Notes: generated by a model not told the origin, from the letters alone. A stretch of DNA of 64,000 nucleotides from Geomonas oryzae (GCF_004117875.1 NZ_RAHW01000003.1:496001-560000); one strand, 5' to 3'. Shown: positions 9,375 through 18,713, numbered from the stretch's first letter. Numbers and translations are program-made.

Positions 9375-11179
9375 GCGTTTTCCTCCTTCTGATAGGCGGG
9401 AAGGGTCAAAGTGACCGTGGTGCCGCTGCCGTCCGACTGGAACTCGAGGGTACCGCCGTGCTCCTTGACGATGCCGGCGGAAACGGAGAGCCCGAGGCCG
9501 GTCCCCCCCTGGTTCTGTTTCGTGGTGAAAAACGGGTCAGTCAGGCGCGACAGGTGCTCGGGCGCGATGCCGGTCCCCTCGTCGCGCAATTTTAGGACCA
9601 CGGCGTTGCGGAATGCGTCGTGCCAGGTGACGAGCTCGATGCCGCGCTCGGAATCGGGCAGCGCCTGGCAGGCGTTCAGGATGAGGTTGACCAGCACCTG
9701 CTCGATGCGCTGCCGGTTGCCGCGCACCCGAGGGAGCCCCTTGCGGTAGCCGACACTGAAATTGCGGGTGGCCTTGCGTATGGTCGGTTCCACGAGCCGA
9801 ACCGCCGCCTGTGCCGCCTGGTTCAGGTCGATGACCTCATTGCCCCCCTTCGTGTCCTGCCGGGCGAAATCCTTGAGGTCGTCCACGATCCTCTTGATGC
9901 GCTTGCCGGCATCCTGGATCTTCGCCAGCGACTTGGGCACCTCCTGGCGCATCCTGGAGTACGGCAGCCCCCCGCAGGTGAAGTCGCCGTTTTCCTCGTA
10001 GTAGCGCTCCAGGATCTTTGCGGCGTCGGTGTGGAAGCGTTTCAGGATAGGGGCCTCGAGGAGGATGATGCCGGTCGGATTGTTGATCTCGTGCGCCACG
10101 CCGGAAACAAGGACGCCGAGGGCCGCCATCTTGTCCGCCTGCACGAGCTGCTGCTGGTTCAGCCGCAGCTCCTCCTCAACCTGGCGCCGCTCGGCGACCT
10201 CACGGGTGAGGTCTGCGGTACGCAGCGCCACCTGCCGGTGCAGCGTTCGGGACCAGAGGGCGAAGCCCCCCAAAAGCAGCACGAGCGGGACAACTACCAC
10301 GGCTGCGGATTTCATTATGGTCCACCAGTCGATGGGGACCGTATCGACCACCCCAAGCCACTTGTTGTGAATGGCATCGTACTGGCCGGTCTTCTTCAGG
10401 ATGGCGAGTCCCTCGTTGAAGCGCGACAGGAGCTCGACGTTCCCCTTGTCCACGGCGTAGCAGTAGCGCTGCGTGGCGACGTTACGCACCACCGGGACCA
10501 GGTTGGTGAGCTTCAACTCCCGGATCATGTACATCCCGGGGACGATGGCAACCACGGCGTAGTCGATCTTCCCGGATGCGACGAGGCGCATGGCATCCGC
10601 CGGTGTCTCGGTCAGGGTGAGCCGGGCACCGACCCCCTTGCGGGTCAGGTAGTCATGCATGATCCCGCCGCGGTGCACCGCCACGGTCTTCCCCTTCAGT
10701 TCCTCCAGGGTGTTCACCGAGGCGTTGTCCTTCCGACCGAAGATGGCGTGGTTCACCACGGCGTGGGGGACCGAGAAGTCCACTTCCCTCAAGCGCTCCT
10801 CGGAATAGGACATCCCCTCCAGGACGTCGACGCGCCCGGTCTGGAGCGCGTCGCGCATCTCCGCCCAGCTCCCGAGCCGGAACTCCACCTTCATCCCCAT
10901 TACCTCGGCGATGGCGCGGGTCAGGTCAACGTTGTAGCCTGCGGGCTGACCGGAACGGTCGATGAACTCGTAGGGAGGGTAATCGCGGTCCCCGCCGACC
11001 ACCACGGTGCGGGTGTGCGCGGCGGAGGCAGTCCCTGCTGCGAGGAGTGCGGTGGGGGCGGTGAGAAGACAGAGGGTGAATACGGCAAACATCAGGCAAC
11101 TCCACCCCAGCCGGTTTCCGGGGAGGAGTCGCCTTAATTCGGCAGGCATGCGGCTTGTCCTAAGCGGACGTCGTTCCAT
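9371..11179 (-). CDS. Sensor histidine kinase with periplasmic solute-binding domain
   Basis: About 602 aa. A signal-anchor near the N-terminus (LGWSCLMFAVFTLCLLTA) is followed by a family-3 solute-binding domain at about 55-285 (RTVVVGGDRDYPPYEFIDRS, then GYNVDLTRAIAEVMG), a transmembrane helix (VVVVPLVLLLGGFALW), a dimerisation region with the phospho-histidine in VSGVAHEINNP, and a HATPase domain (NLILNACQAL, TGLGLSVSAGIVKEHGG). It probably binds a small acidic solute in the periplasm; the Dcu carrier next door suggests a dicarboxylate. An upstream in-frame start overlaps rbgA; the ATG at 11179, four bases after the rbgA stop, is preferred although its ribosome site is weak. Confidence 0.88.
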   Translation of the reverse strand: MERRPLRTSRMPAELRRLLPGNRLGWSCLMFAVFTLCLLTAPTALLAAGTASAAHTRTVVVGGDRDYPPYEFIDRSGQPAGYNVDLTRAIAEVMGMKVEFRLGSWAEMRDALQTGRVDVLEGMSYSEERLREVDFSVPHAVVNHAIFGRKDNASVNTLEELKGKTVAVHRGGIMHDYLTRKGVGARLTLTETPADAMRLVASGKIDYAVVAIVPGMYMIRELKLTNLVPVVRNVATQRYCYAVDKGNVELLSRFNEGLAILKKTGQYDAIHNKWLGVVDTVPIDWWTIMKSAAVVVVPLVLLLGGFALWSRTLHRQVALRTADLTREVAERRQVEEELRLNQQQLVQADKMAALGVLVSGVAHEINNPTGIILLEAPILKRFHTDAAKILERYYEENGDFTCGGLPYSRMRQEVPKSLAKIQDAGKRIKRIVDDLKDFARQDTKGGNEVIDLNQAAQAAVRLVEPTIRKATRNFSVGYRKGLPRVRGNRQRIEQVLVNLILNACQALPDSERGIELVTWHDAFRNAVVLKLRDEGTGIAPEHLSRLTDPFFTTKQNQGGTGLGLSVSAGIVKEHGGTLEFQSDGSGTTVTLTLPAYQKEENA

Positions 11180-11183
11180 GGGC

Positions 11184-12104
11184 TCATTCCGGCACGATCG
11201 GTGCCTGTTGGTGCTCTGCCCCGACTTCGATCCCGGCGAAACGAAGCAGCTCCGCCTCGACATCCTCCGGGGTTCCGGGTTCCTCGAAACTGATGCGTCC
11301 GGCCTTGCCGGCGCGCAGCTCGCGCAGGAAGGTTTCCGCGGCGCGGTGCACGTCGACGACGCCGCCGCTCATGATGCAGCCAAGGCAGCGCCCCACCGCA
11401 TCGACCACCTCGTAAGGGGTCTCCGGGAGCTCGGCCAGCTTGTAGCGCTCCTTCACCAGCTCGGGGTAACGCCGCATCATGTATGCTGCGGCGAACACGC
11501 CGACGTTCGTGTAGTCGAGGGCGTTGGCACCGATGGCACCGCTGGCGGCCAGCCGGTACGCGCCACCCTGGTCGTCCATCGCGGGCCAGAGCAGCCCCGG
11601 TGTATCGAAGATCAGGATGCCGTTGTTGAGCGGGATCTGCTGCGGGCGCATGGTCACCGCCGGGCGGTCACCCACCTTGGCGATGCTCCTACCCGCGAGT
11701 GTGTTGATCAGGGTCGATTTCCCCACGTTCGGGATGCCGACCACCATGGTGCGGATCGGGTAGCCCGGGTTGCCTCGATGCGGCACGAGCTGCTTGCACA
11801 GTTTGATGAGGCTCTTCACCTCAGGGATATTCTTCGCGACAAGCGGCAGGGCGCGCACGCCCGCGCTCTTCTGGAAATGCTGCACCCACGCCTTGGTGAC
11901 GGCGGGGTCGGCAAGGTCGTTCTTGTTCAGCACCTTGATACAGGGCTTGTTCCGGCGCACCTGCTCCAGCAGGTGGTTGGAGCTTGAGTAAGGTAGGCGG
12001 GCATCGAGCACCTCTATGATCAGGTCTATCTTGCGGACCAGTTCCGAGATCTGTTCGAGCGCCTTGCTCATGTGGCCGGGGTACCATCTAATCGTCATCT
12101 GCAC
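11184..12104 (-). CDS. rbgA: Ribosome biogenesis GTPase (YlqF/RbgA family)
   Basis: 306 aa circularly permuted GTPase. The G motifs come in the order G4 (NKND near residue 60), G1 (GIPNVGKSTL near 124) and G3 (DTPG near 168), the hallmark of the YlqF/YawG class. In Bacillus RbgA drives late maturation of the 50S subunit. The N-terminal WYPGHMSKAL is typical. It is the first gene of a leftward group that continues into the dicarboxylate-type sensor kinase four bases later, an odd pairing of a housekeeping gene with a two-component system. Confidence 0.92.
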   Translation of the reverse strand: MQMTIRWYPGHMSKALEQISELVRKIDLIIEVLDARLPYSSSNHLLEQVRRNKPCIKVLNKNDLADPAVTKAWVQHFQKSAGVRALPLVAKNIPEVKSLIKLCKQLVPHRGNPGYPIRTMVVGIPNVGKSTLINTLAGRSIAKVGDRPAVTMRPQQIPLNNGILIFDTPGLLWPAMDDQGGAYRLAASGAIGANALDYTNVGVFAAAYMMRRYPELVKERYKLAELPETPYEVVDAVGRCLGCIMSGGVVDVHRAAETFLRELRAGKAGRISFEEPGTPEDVEAELLRFAGIEVGAEHQQAPIVPE

Positions 12105-12161
12105 TTCCCTTGAAAATCAAAAATCACGACACAAGGCGACAACATAGCACAGGTGCCGCTC

Positions 12162-12183
12162 AAAATGCCATAACCGCTTAGGC
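12162..12183. promoter_or_regulatory. Copy of the Dcu enhancer motif upstream of rbgA
   Basis: AAAATGCCATAACC, two extra bases, then TTAGGC. The same words occur without the two-base spacer at 7627-7645, inside enhancer palindrome 1 of the Dcu gene. It lies 58 bases before the rbgA start, at the head of the transcript that also encodes the sensor and regulator, so autoregulation is possible. The right half of the palindrome is missing here. Confidence 0.4.
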
Positions 12184-12346
12184 AAGGCGCGCCTTCTCAT
12201 GTGTGCCGCCACTCTTCCGCATTAATATTAACCCGATTGACTGCAGTTGCCAGCGAGGCTAGCATTGCCCTGGTTAAAAACGACCAATCCTGTAGAAAGG
12301 AGCAGGTTTACCGGCGGCGCAGGACGCCGCAGCGGGAGAGAAAGCG

Positions 12347-12877
12347 ATGAGAGAACTACTGGCGGAGGCGGTCAGGCTCGTGGTGGGCGTTGAAAGAAAG
12401 AGCGAGACGCTGTATCGAAGAGGCGCCATGGCGGCGGAGGATCGCCACCGGAGCTTTTTCCAGCGGCTCGCGGAAGAACAGGCGCGGCGCATCGAGGCCC
12501 TGCTGAGGCAGCTTCCCGAGGCGGAGGCGGCGGCGCATGAGCCGGGGGTGCCCCCGTCATGCCTTGCCGGCGACCACCTGCACCAGGCCATGCTCGACAA
12601 GCGTTTCAGCATCGACCTTTACGCCACCTTCTGCCGATGCTTCAAGGAGCCCGGCCTGTGCAGGCTTTTCGAGACGGCGCTGGTGGTCGCACGCAGGGAA
12701 TTCAGGGTGATCACCGCCGAGTACCTGAAAGGAGGATGTCGCAGCGACGCGACCGCGACATCCCGTCCTCAACGACGCAACCACCAGCGCGGCGAACTCC
12801 CCAACCGCGCACCCAACCGCCACTCGCCGCTATTCTTCGCCATGCAGGACAGCGGCAGGCCCTCCCGTATCGGTTGA
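12347..12877 (+). CDS. Rubrerythrin/ferritin-like small protein, probably without metal site
   Basis: 176 aa. The helical N-terminal half (VERKSETLYRRGAMAAEDRHRSFFQRLAEEQARRIEAL) resembles the four-helix rubrerythrin pattern, but the usual ExxH ligand pair reads as EEQARR, so a standard di-iron centre seems absent. The last 45 residues are basic, low in complexity and without fold-like pattern; they may be read through into non-conserved sequence. The start has GGGAGA 9 bases upstream. Divergent from rbgA and convergent with the MFS gene, with three bases between stops. Role unknown. Confidence 0.6.
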   Translation: MRELLAEAVRLVVGVERKSETLYRRGAMAAEDRHRSFFQRLAEEQARRIEALLRQLPEAEAAAHEPGVPPSCLAGDHLHQAMLDKRFSIDLYATFCRCFKEPGLCRLFETALVVARREFRVITAEYLKGGCRSDATATSRPQRRNHQRGELPNRAPNRHSPLFFAMQDSGRPSRIG

Positions 12878-12880
12878 CGG

Positions 12881-14152
12881 TCAGGCTGCCTCGGGAGCAA
12901 GCCGCGGCAGCCTCCTACCGTTGATCCGCAGTACCAGCCCCGCCGCGAGCAGGCAGATCACCCCGGACAGCAGGAAGGCAACCATGTAGTCCCCCAGATA
13001 GGTACGCACCGTGCCGGCAAAGGTCGCGGCGAGGGCGGCTCCCACCTGGTGACTCGCAAAGATCCAGCCGAACATCACCCCGACGTTCTCCCTGCCGAAG
13101 GATTCTGCGGTGAGGCGCACCGTGGGGGGCACGGTGGCGATCCAGTCCAGCCCGTAGAAGATCGCGAAGGCCGAGAGGCTCCACTGCGGGCCGGAGAGGG
13201 CGAAGGGAAGCCCCAGCAGCGAGAGCCCGCGCAGACCGTAATACCAGCGGAGGAGGTAGCGGCTGTTGTAGCGGTCGGAGAGCCACCCGGAAAGGGTGGT
13301 GCCGAAAAGGTCCAGGATCCCCATTAAGGCTAAGAGTCCAGCGGCGGCGACCTCCGGAATGCCGTGGTCGACGCAGGCGGGAACCAGGTGCGTGCCGATG
13401 AGGCCGTTGGTGCTGGCGCCGCAGACGAAGAAGCTCCCGGCGAGGAGCCAGAAGTCGGTGCTGCGGATGCCGCGCTGCAGACCGCCTATGGCTACCCGGA
13501 ACGGGTTCTCCCCCGGGTCGTGTTGCGTAGGAGCCGCCTCATCCTCGGCGCCGTAGCGTGACACCCCGACCTCGTGCGGGTGGTTGCGCATGATGAGCAG
13601 CACCAGAGGGAAGACCACGAGGGCCGCGGCGGCGGTGGCAAAGGCCGCGGAACGCCAGCCGTGGTGGTGTGACAGCCGGGCCAAAAGCGGCAGAAAGAGG
13701 AGCTGTCCGGTCGCGGAACTCGCGGTCAGCACCCCGAGCACCGTCCCCTGGGACTTGTGAAACCAGCGGTTCACCACGGTGGCGCTCAGGCTGTAAGCGG
13801 TCATCCCGGCCCCGCACCCGACCAGCACGCCCCAGATGAGCACCATGTGCCACGGGCGCGTCATCAGCGTCGTGGCGCTCACCCCGAGGGCCAGGAGAAA
13901 GAGGGCGATGGCCATGGTCCGGCGCACCCCGATCCTGTCGAAGAAGGCGGCGGCGAAGGGACCCATGAGCCCGTACAGAAGCAGGTTCACCGATACAGCC
14001 AGCGAGATGGTCGCCCGCGACCAGCCGAACTCGTGCTCGAGGGGGACGATGAGGATCCCCGGCGTGGACCTGATCCCCGCCGTGACGAGCAGGGTCAGGA
14101 AGGTCACCGCCATGATGAGCCAGGCGTAGTGAAACTTTCGTGTTGCGGCCAT
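12881..14152 (-). CDS. Major facilitator superfamily transporter
   Basis: 423 aa, about 12 transmembrane helices, inner membrane. The cytoplasmic loop between helices 2 and 3 reads FFDRIGVRRTMAI and the matching loop in the second half is GWLSDRYNSRYLL, both MFS signatures. Similar to the monocarboxylate/oxalate-formate antiporter branch, but the substrate is not evident. An in-frame extension upstream would overlap the MarR gene; the ATG at 14152 is preferred because AAGGGGGGAG precedes it. It starts 11 bases after the MarR stop, so the regulator and carrier form a small operon and the regulator probably responds to a substrate of this carrier. Confidence 0.85.
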   Translation of the reverse strand: MAATRKFHYAWLIMAVTFLTLLVTAGIRSTPGILIVPLEHEFGWSRATISLAVSVNLLLYGLMGPFAAAFFDRIGVRRTMAIALFLLALGVSATTLMTRPWHMVLIWGVLVGCGAGMTAYSLSATVVNRWFHKSQGTVLGVLTASSATGQLLFLPLLARLSHHHGWRSAAFATAAAALVVFPLVLLIMRNHPHEVGVSRYGAEDEAAPTQHDPGENPFRVAIGGLQRGIRSTDFWLLAGSFFVCGASTNGLIGTHLVPACVDHGIPEVAAAGLLALMGILDLFGTTLSGWLSDRYNSRYLLRWYYGLRGLSLLGLPFALSGPQWSLSAFAIFYGLDWIATVPPTVRLTAESFGRENVGVMFGWIFASHQVGAALAATFAGTVRTYLGDYMVAFLLSGVICLLAAGLVLRINGRRLPRLAPEAA

Positions 14153-14162
14153 ATCTCCCCCC

Positions 14163-14639
14163 TTACCCGGTCTCGCCGAACTCATCGTCTGCCGCATCGC
14201 TCCCGGCACTTCCCTCCAGAGCAAGCGCCAGTGCGCCCAGTTGCCGCACACCTTCGGCGCCGAGCTTTTCCTCGATCAGTTGCTGCGCCTGCAGCCAGTA
14301 CGGCTGAGCCTTGGCAACCGCGGCACGCCCGGTTTCACTCAGGCTCACCCCGCGCTCCCTCGGGTCAGGAGAAGGAGCTCCCTCGACGAACCCCGCCTGC
14401 TCCAGCGCCTTGAGGTTTCTGACCAGCGTGGTCCGGTCCAGCGTGAGCATCCTGGCCAGGGCGCTCACGCTCACCGCACCGGCGCGCGACAGGTTGGCCA
14501 GTACCGAATACTGGGTCACCTTGAGCCCGGAAGGCTCCAGGGTTTCGTCGTATATCCTCGTGATGGCGCGCGAAGCGCGGCGCAGGTTGACGCAGCTGCA
14601 GACGCTCGCCTTGTCACTCGCCCGTCGGTTCTCTTTCAT
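14163..14639 (-). CDS. MarR-family transcriptional regulator
   Basis: 158 aa winged-helix protein: CVNLRRASRAITRIYDETLEPSGLKVTQYSVLANL, recognition helix region VSALARMLTLDRTTLVRNLKALEQAGFVE and wing SPDPRERGVSLSETGRAAV. MarR proteins repress neighbours until they bind a small, often aromatic or lipophilic, ligand. Two cysteines near the N-terminus (CSCVN) could be redox-sensitive; this is speculation. The ATG at 14639 has AAGGAG 7 bases upstream. A dyad at 14674-14689 is a likely operator for this gene and the MFS gene after it. Confidence 0.88.
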   Translation of the reverse strand: MKENRRASDKASVCSCVNLRRASRAITRIYDETLEPSGLKVTQYSVLANLSRAGAVSVSALARMLTLDRTTLVRNLKALEQAGFVEGAPSPDPRERGVSLSETGRAAVAKAQPYWLQAQQLIEEKLGAEGVRQLGALALALEGSAGSDAADDEFGETG

Positions 14640-14673
14640 GGCTCTCTCCTTGCCGCACCCCTCGCATGCGTGC

Positions 14674-14689
14674 ATATACACGGATATAT
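14674..14689. promoter_or_regulatory. Candidate MarR operator
   Basis: Dyad ATATA-CACGGA-TATAT, 35 bases upstream of the marR start codon in the region between the divergent marR and DUF255 genes. Size and AT-rich arms suit MarR dimers. Confidence 0.45.
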
Positions 14690-14902
14690 CATCGGTGCAA
14701 AAGCCAGGTCAAGCTTTCTTCTTCCGGCGCACGCCGTTCTTCGTCCGGGGGGGCCGTGAGAGCCCTTCTTCTTTGCGGCGGCGCCCCGCCACCGGCTGAA
14801 AACATGGTAAAGTTAAACCCTTTGCGGCCCTGTCAAGGGGTGCGCCGCAACCTGTAGCGATGCTTCAAGACTCAATGCCCTATTCAGCACGGAGAAGAGA
14901 CC

Positions 14903-17158
14903 ATGTCGACCCTGGCCGATCATTACCAGCCGCTTCCCGGAACCGAGGAGCTCCCTCCCCCGCCGTTCGAGGCCATCGAGCTGCTGCGCCTGCGCCGGGC
15001 CCCGTCGTACCGCCCGCGCACCCGTCATCTGCTTCCCGGCGGCTGGGCGAAGTACACGAACCGCCTCTTCCTGGAGACGAGCCCATACCTGCTGCAGCAC
15101 GCGCACAACCCGGTGAACTGGTTTCCCTGGGGGGACGAGGCCTTCGAACTGGCGCGGCGGCTGAACCGGCCCGTCCTGGTCAGCATAGGCTACGCGACCT
15201 GCCACTGGTGCCACGTCATGGAAGAGCTCTCCTTCGAGGACGAGGCGATCGCGCAATACCTGAACCGCAACTTCATCGCCGTCAAGGTCGACCGCGAGGA
15301 GCGCCCCGACGTGGACACGGTCTACATGACCGCGGTACACGCCATGGGGCTGCAGGGGGGATGGCCGCTGAACGTCTTCGTCGCCCCCGACCGCAAGCCG
15401 TTTTACGGCGGCACCTACTTCCCCCCCGACGACTACCCCGGCGGGCTCGGCTTTATGACCCTGATACGCCGGATCAGGGAGAGCTTCGACGCCGCACCGG
15501 ACCGGGTGGCCCGCGCCGGAATCCAGCTCACCGAGGCGATCAGGAACATGCTCGCCCCGCCGGAGGGGGAGCCCTCCCGGCAGGAACTCTCCCTCGAGCG
15601 GGCGGTCACGCTCTACCGGGACCGTTTCGACGAACGAAGCGGCGGGCTGACCGGCGCCCCGAAATTCCCAAGCTCGCTACCGCTTAGGCTTTTGCTGCGC
15701 CACTACAAAAACAGCGGCGACAAAAATTTTCTCGCCATGGTCGAACTGACCTTGAGACGCATGGCCGCCGGCGGCATCTACGACCAGGCCGGCGGGGGCT
15801 TTCACCGCTACGCCACCGACACGGCATGGCAGGTGCCGCACTTCGAGAAGATGCTCTACGACAACGCCCTCCTTACCTTCAGCTACCTCGAGGGATACCA
15901 GGCGACCGGGGATAACGCCTTCGCAGCCGTGGCGCGGGACATCCTGCACTACCTGGAGCGCGACATGCTCGCCCCCGGCGGCGCCTTTTACAGCGCGACC
16001 GACGCGGACAGCCTGAACGCCGGCGGGCACCGGGAGGAAGGGGCTTACTTCACCTGGACCCCGGACGAGCTGGAAGAAAGCCTGGGAACCGAGCGCGGTC
16101 TCCTCGCGGCGTACTGCTTCGGGGTGACCGCGGGGGGGAACTTCGAAGGGCGCAGCATCCTGCACCGGGACAAGGAGCTCCCGGAACTCGCCAGGGAGTT
16201 GAAGATTCCCGAGAAGGAACTGGCGTTGACGCTTGCCGACTGCCGGGAGGCGCTCTACCGGGCGCGCAACAAGCGGCCGCTCCCCTTGCGGGACGAGAAG
16301 ATCCTTGCCTCCTGGAACGGGCTCGCGATCTCCGCCTTCGCACGCGGCGGCGTAATTCTGGACAACCCGGAACTGGTGCGGAGCGCGGAAAAGGGGGCCG
16401 GGTTCGTGCTCGAGCGGATGACCGTCGACGGCTGGCTGAGCCACGGCTTTCAGGAAGGTGAGGCGAAAGGTGAAGGGTTCCTCGACGACTACGCCTTTTT
16501 CATCGCGGCGCTCATCGACCTGTTCGAGGCGGGGGGTAATCCGCGCTGGATCGAGCGGGCGCTCGAGCTCACGGCAGCGGTGCGGAAGGAGTTCGAGGAC
16601 GGTGAAAGAGGGGGCTTCTACATGACCGGACCGCGCCACGAGGCCCTCATCTCCCGGGAGAAACCGGCGTACGACGGGGTGGTCCCCTCGGGAAACTCGG
16701 TGATGGTGATGAACCTCCTGCGGCTGCACACGATGACCGGCGACGGCACCTTGCTTCAAGGGGCCCGCCGCGCGTTGGACGCCTTCGCGACGCAGCTCGA
16801 GAACGCGCCGACCGCCCTTTCCGAGATGCTCCTCGCCGTGGACTACCTGCGGCAAACGCCCAAGGAGATCGTGATCGTAGCGCCGCAGGACAGGCCCTAT
16901 GCCGCGGCCCCTTTGCTGGCCGCGCTCAGGCGCGCCTTCGTGCCGAACCGGGTGGCTATCGTCACATGCGAGGGGGAAGACTTCGAGCGTGCGGCGCAGC
17001 TCGTGCCGCTTCTGGAGGGAAAGAAGGCGCAGGGGGATCAGGCGGTGGCGTATCTGTGCGAGAACCGCAGCTGCCGCCGTCCTACGAGCGACCCCGAAGA
17101 GTTCTACCGGCAACTCGCCCAGGGCCAGATCAACCCTTCTTCCAGTAGGGAGCCTTGA
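14903..17158 (+). CDS. DUF255 thioredoxin-like / glycosidase-fold protein (YyaL/SPATA20 family)
   Basis: 751 aa cytoplasmic protein. The N-terminal thioredoxin-like domain (about 55-215) contains the family signature [18 protein letters not shown] and a CHWC redox motif in [13 protein letters not shown]; the rest (about 240-735) is an alpha/alpha barrel with [14 protein letters not shown] and [12 protein letters not shown]. The family is widespread and conserved (YyaL in Bacillus, SPATA20 in animals), but its reaction is not established. It has about 50 more N-terminal residues than usual. Start chosen at the ATG with GGAGAAG 6 bases upstream. Its 3' end overlaps the convergent HIT gene by 29 bases. 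Confidence 0.88.
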   Translation: MSTLADHYQPLPGTEELPPPPFEAIELLRLRRAPSYRPRTRHLLPGGWAKYTNRLFLETSPYLLQHAHNPVNWFPWGDEAFELARRLNRPVLVSIGYATCHWCHVMEELSFEDEAIAQYLNRNFIAVKVDREERPDVDTVYMTAVHAMGLQGGWPLNVFVAPDRKPFYGGTYFPPDDYPGGLGFMTLIRRIRESFDAAPDRVARAGIQLTEAIRNMLAPPEGEPSRQELSLERAVTLYRDRFDERSGGLTGAPKFPSSLPLRLLLRHYKNSGDKNFLAMVELTLRRMAAGGIYDQAGGGFHRYATDTAWQVPHFEKMLYDNALLTFSYLEGYQATGDNAFAAVARDILHYLERDMLAPGGAFYSATDADSLNAGGHREEGAYFTWTPDELEESLGTERGLLAAYCFGVTAGGNFEGRSILHRDKELPELARELKIPEKELALTLADCREALYRARNKRPLPLRDEKILASWNGLAISAFARGGVILDNPELVRSAEKGAGFVLERMTVDGWLSHGFQEGEAKGEGFLDDYAFFIAALIDLFEAGGNPRWIERALELTAAVRKEFEDGERGGFYMTGPRHEALISREKPAYDGVVPSGNSVMVMNLLRLHTMTGDGTLLQGARRALDAFATQLENAPTALSEMLLAVDYLRQTPKEIVIVAPQDRPYAAAPLLAALRRAFVPNRVAIVTCEGEDFERAAQLVPLLEGKKAQGDQAVAYLCENRSCRRPTSDPEEFYRQLAQGQINPSSSREP

Positions 17159-17528
17159 TCGGCATGATCCAGCGCACCCCGCCCCTTGGGTCCTCGGTGT
17201 CTCCGAGGTACCTCGGGATAAGGTGGATATGCAGATGCATCACCGTCTGCCCCGCCGCGACGCCGTCGTTGATGCCGACGTTGAAGGCGTCCGGGCTCCG
17301 CTCGGCGATCAGGTGCTCCCGTACCCGCCCAAGCAGCTCCCAAAGGGCCGCCTGTTCTTCCCCCGTCACCTCGAAGAAGGAGCTTACATGCCGTCTGGGC
17401 ACGACGAGGGCGTGCCCCGGAGTCACCGGGAAACGGTCGTAGAAGGCGACGGCATGGTCGTTCTCGAGAAGGATCTCGGCGGGGTCGAGGCTGCAGAAGG
17501 GACAGGCTGTTTTTTCGGGCATGGGCAT
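17130..17528 (-). CDS. HIT-family nucleotide hydrolase/transferase
   Basis: 132 aa histidine-triad protein with the active-site HLHIHLIP near the C-terminus, a zinc-type CPFC near the N-terminus and [16 protein letters not shown]. Such proteins (HinT/Fhit branch) hydrolyse AMP-linked compounds such as adenosine phosphoramidates or dinucleoside polyphosphates. An ATG at 17573 would add 15 residues but begins in a terminator hairpin; the ATG pair at 17528/17522 gives the usual N-terminus, though no strong ribosome site is visible. Overlaps the end of the convergent DUF255 gene. Confidence 0.85.
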   Translation of the reverse strand: MPMPEKTACPFCSLDPAEILLENDHAVAFYDRFPVTPGHALVVPRRHVSSFFEVTGEEQAALWELLGRVREHLIAERSPDAFNVGINDGVAAGQTVMHLHIHLIPRYLGDTEDPRGGVRWIMPIKAPYWKKG

Positions 17529-17548
17529 GGGATGAAATGAGGGGAAGC

Positions 17549-17594
17549 CCCTCGGCAGGTGCATGAACGCCATCTGCCGAGGGAGCGTTTTTTT
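17549..17594 (+). terminator. Hairpin terminator 5' of the HIT gene
   Basis: Perfect 10-base arms CCCTCGGCAG and CTGCCGAGGG, then GCG and seven T on the plus strand. It would stop rightward transcripts from the DUF255 gene before they run against the leftward genes at 17593 and beyond. The T-run overlaps the stop codon of the gene at 17593. Confidence 0.65.
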
Positions 17595-17979
17595 AGATGA
17601 ACTCTACCTTGCTGGCGGCCTGGGTGATCACGAACACCTTCTCGTTGTTGCTGTCCGGATCGCAGGGAAAGACGATGAAGGTAGCCCGCGCCGGGGAGAA
17701 TCCCTGGGTGTAGCCGACCACTGTTTCACCATCCTTGAAGGAGACCCGTATCTTCTTCCCCATGCCGACCCGTTCCACGTCCAGCCGCTCCTGGTACTCC
17801 GATCTTCCTTCGAAGCTTTTGACGAAGAAGATCGCCTTCAGCTCGGCGATGTTGATTTCGTACCGGTTCCCGCTTCCCGCTTCGGTCAGGTGGAAAAGCT
17901 CCTTGTTGGCGGCCAGGTCCTCGGTAGTCCCCTTGGCCATCCTTCCGTCGGCATAACGCACCACGATCTTGGCTATCAC
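17593..17979 (-). CDS. Conserved hypothetical, DUF6982-like
   Basis: 128 aa, beta-rich, no signal peptide or membrane segment. Two similar halves begin KIVVRYADGRMAKGTTEDL and KKIRVSFKDGETVVGYTQGF, and both are followed by residues typical of small barrel folds (LKAIFFVKSFEGR). It resembles a family of uncharacterised Geobacter proteins sometimes found near PilZ proteins; the family name is from memory. GTG start with AAGGAG 8 bases upstream. No operon partner is obvious. Function unknown. Confidence 0.7.
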   Translation of the reverse strand: MIAKIVVRYADGRMAKGTTEDLAANKELFHLTEAGSGNRYEINIAELKAIFFVKSFEGRSEYQERLDVERVGMGKKIRVSFKDGETVVGYTQGFSPARATFIVFPCDPDSNNEKVFVITQAASKVEFI

Positions 17980-18116
17980 TCCGGATTCTCCTTCCTCTGA
18001 GGCAACTGTCGGAATTCACATTAAAACATGGTCGATCATCCTACTACCATAAAATTCAAATAATTTGAAGAAGTTTTGAAAACGGGTGCCGACGCGGCGC
18101 CCCGGCCGTCGTTGCA

Positions 18117-18683
18117 CTACAACCAGTGACGCGGGTAGGAGCGGTGGTAAACGACGTTGTTGGTGAGACAGGCGACGGCCAGAAGGATGAGCACGCCGGT
18201 AAGCACCGGGAGAAACACGAAACCGAAACCGGCAGCACCCTGAACGCCGATGAGAGCGGTGGCGCCTCCGGGGGGATGCGTGGTGTGGGTAATGTTCATG
18301 ATAAATATGGAGATCCCGACCGCAAGCGCCATGGTGAGTGGTGTCGAGCCCAAGAGGGCGACCACGCCCACCGCAACGAGCGCGGAGAGGAGATGTCCCC
18401 CCACCAGGTTGCGCGGCTGGGCGAGCGGCGATTCGTTGGCACCGAAAAGGAGCACGGCCGAGGCACCAAGCGATCCTATCAGGAGCGGGTGACCGAGGAG
18501 TCTCGTCACCTCGGCGATGGCCAAAAGCCCCGCGGAGGAGCTGACGAAACTCCAGAAGGCGTAGCGCAGCGTCATCGGACCCCGGATACCGCGGATCGGC
18601 GCGCGACACCGCCTCGGGACCCTTGCCAGTCTCTTGCGGATGGCGACCTTGCGTCGCATCACCACCGAGAGGCGTCGTTTCAT
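18117..18683 (-). CDS. HPP-family integral membrane protein
   Basis: 188 aa with four hydrophobic segments between residues 38 and 175 and a very basic N-terminus (13 Arg/Lys in the first 31 residues). The signature HTTHPPGGATALIGV (HPP motif) sits in the third segment. HPP proteins in cyanobacteria and chloroplasts have been linked to nitrite transport, which is of interest because nrfA is 225 bases away, but that link is only by family. AAGGAGG precedes the ATG at 18683. Transcribed in the same direction as nrfA but behind its terminator. Confidence 0.85.
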   Translation of the reverse strand: MKRRLSVVMRRKVAIRKRLARVPRRCRAPIRGIRGPMTLRYAFWSFVSSSAGLLAIAEVTRLLGHPLLIGSLGASAVLLFGANESPLAQPRNLVGGHLLSALVAVGVVALLGSTPLTMALAVGISIFIMNITHTTHPPGGATALIGVQGAAGFGFVFLPVLTGVLILLAVACLTNNVVYHRSYPRHWL

Positions 18684-18713
18684 GAAATGATTTCCTCCTT
18701 AAGGGAATAAAAA

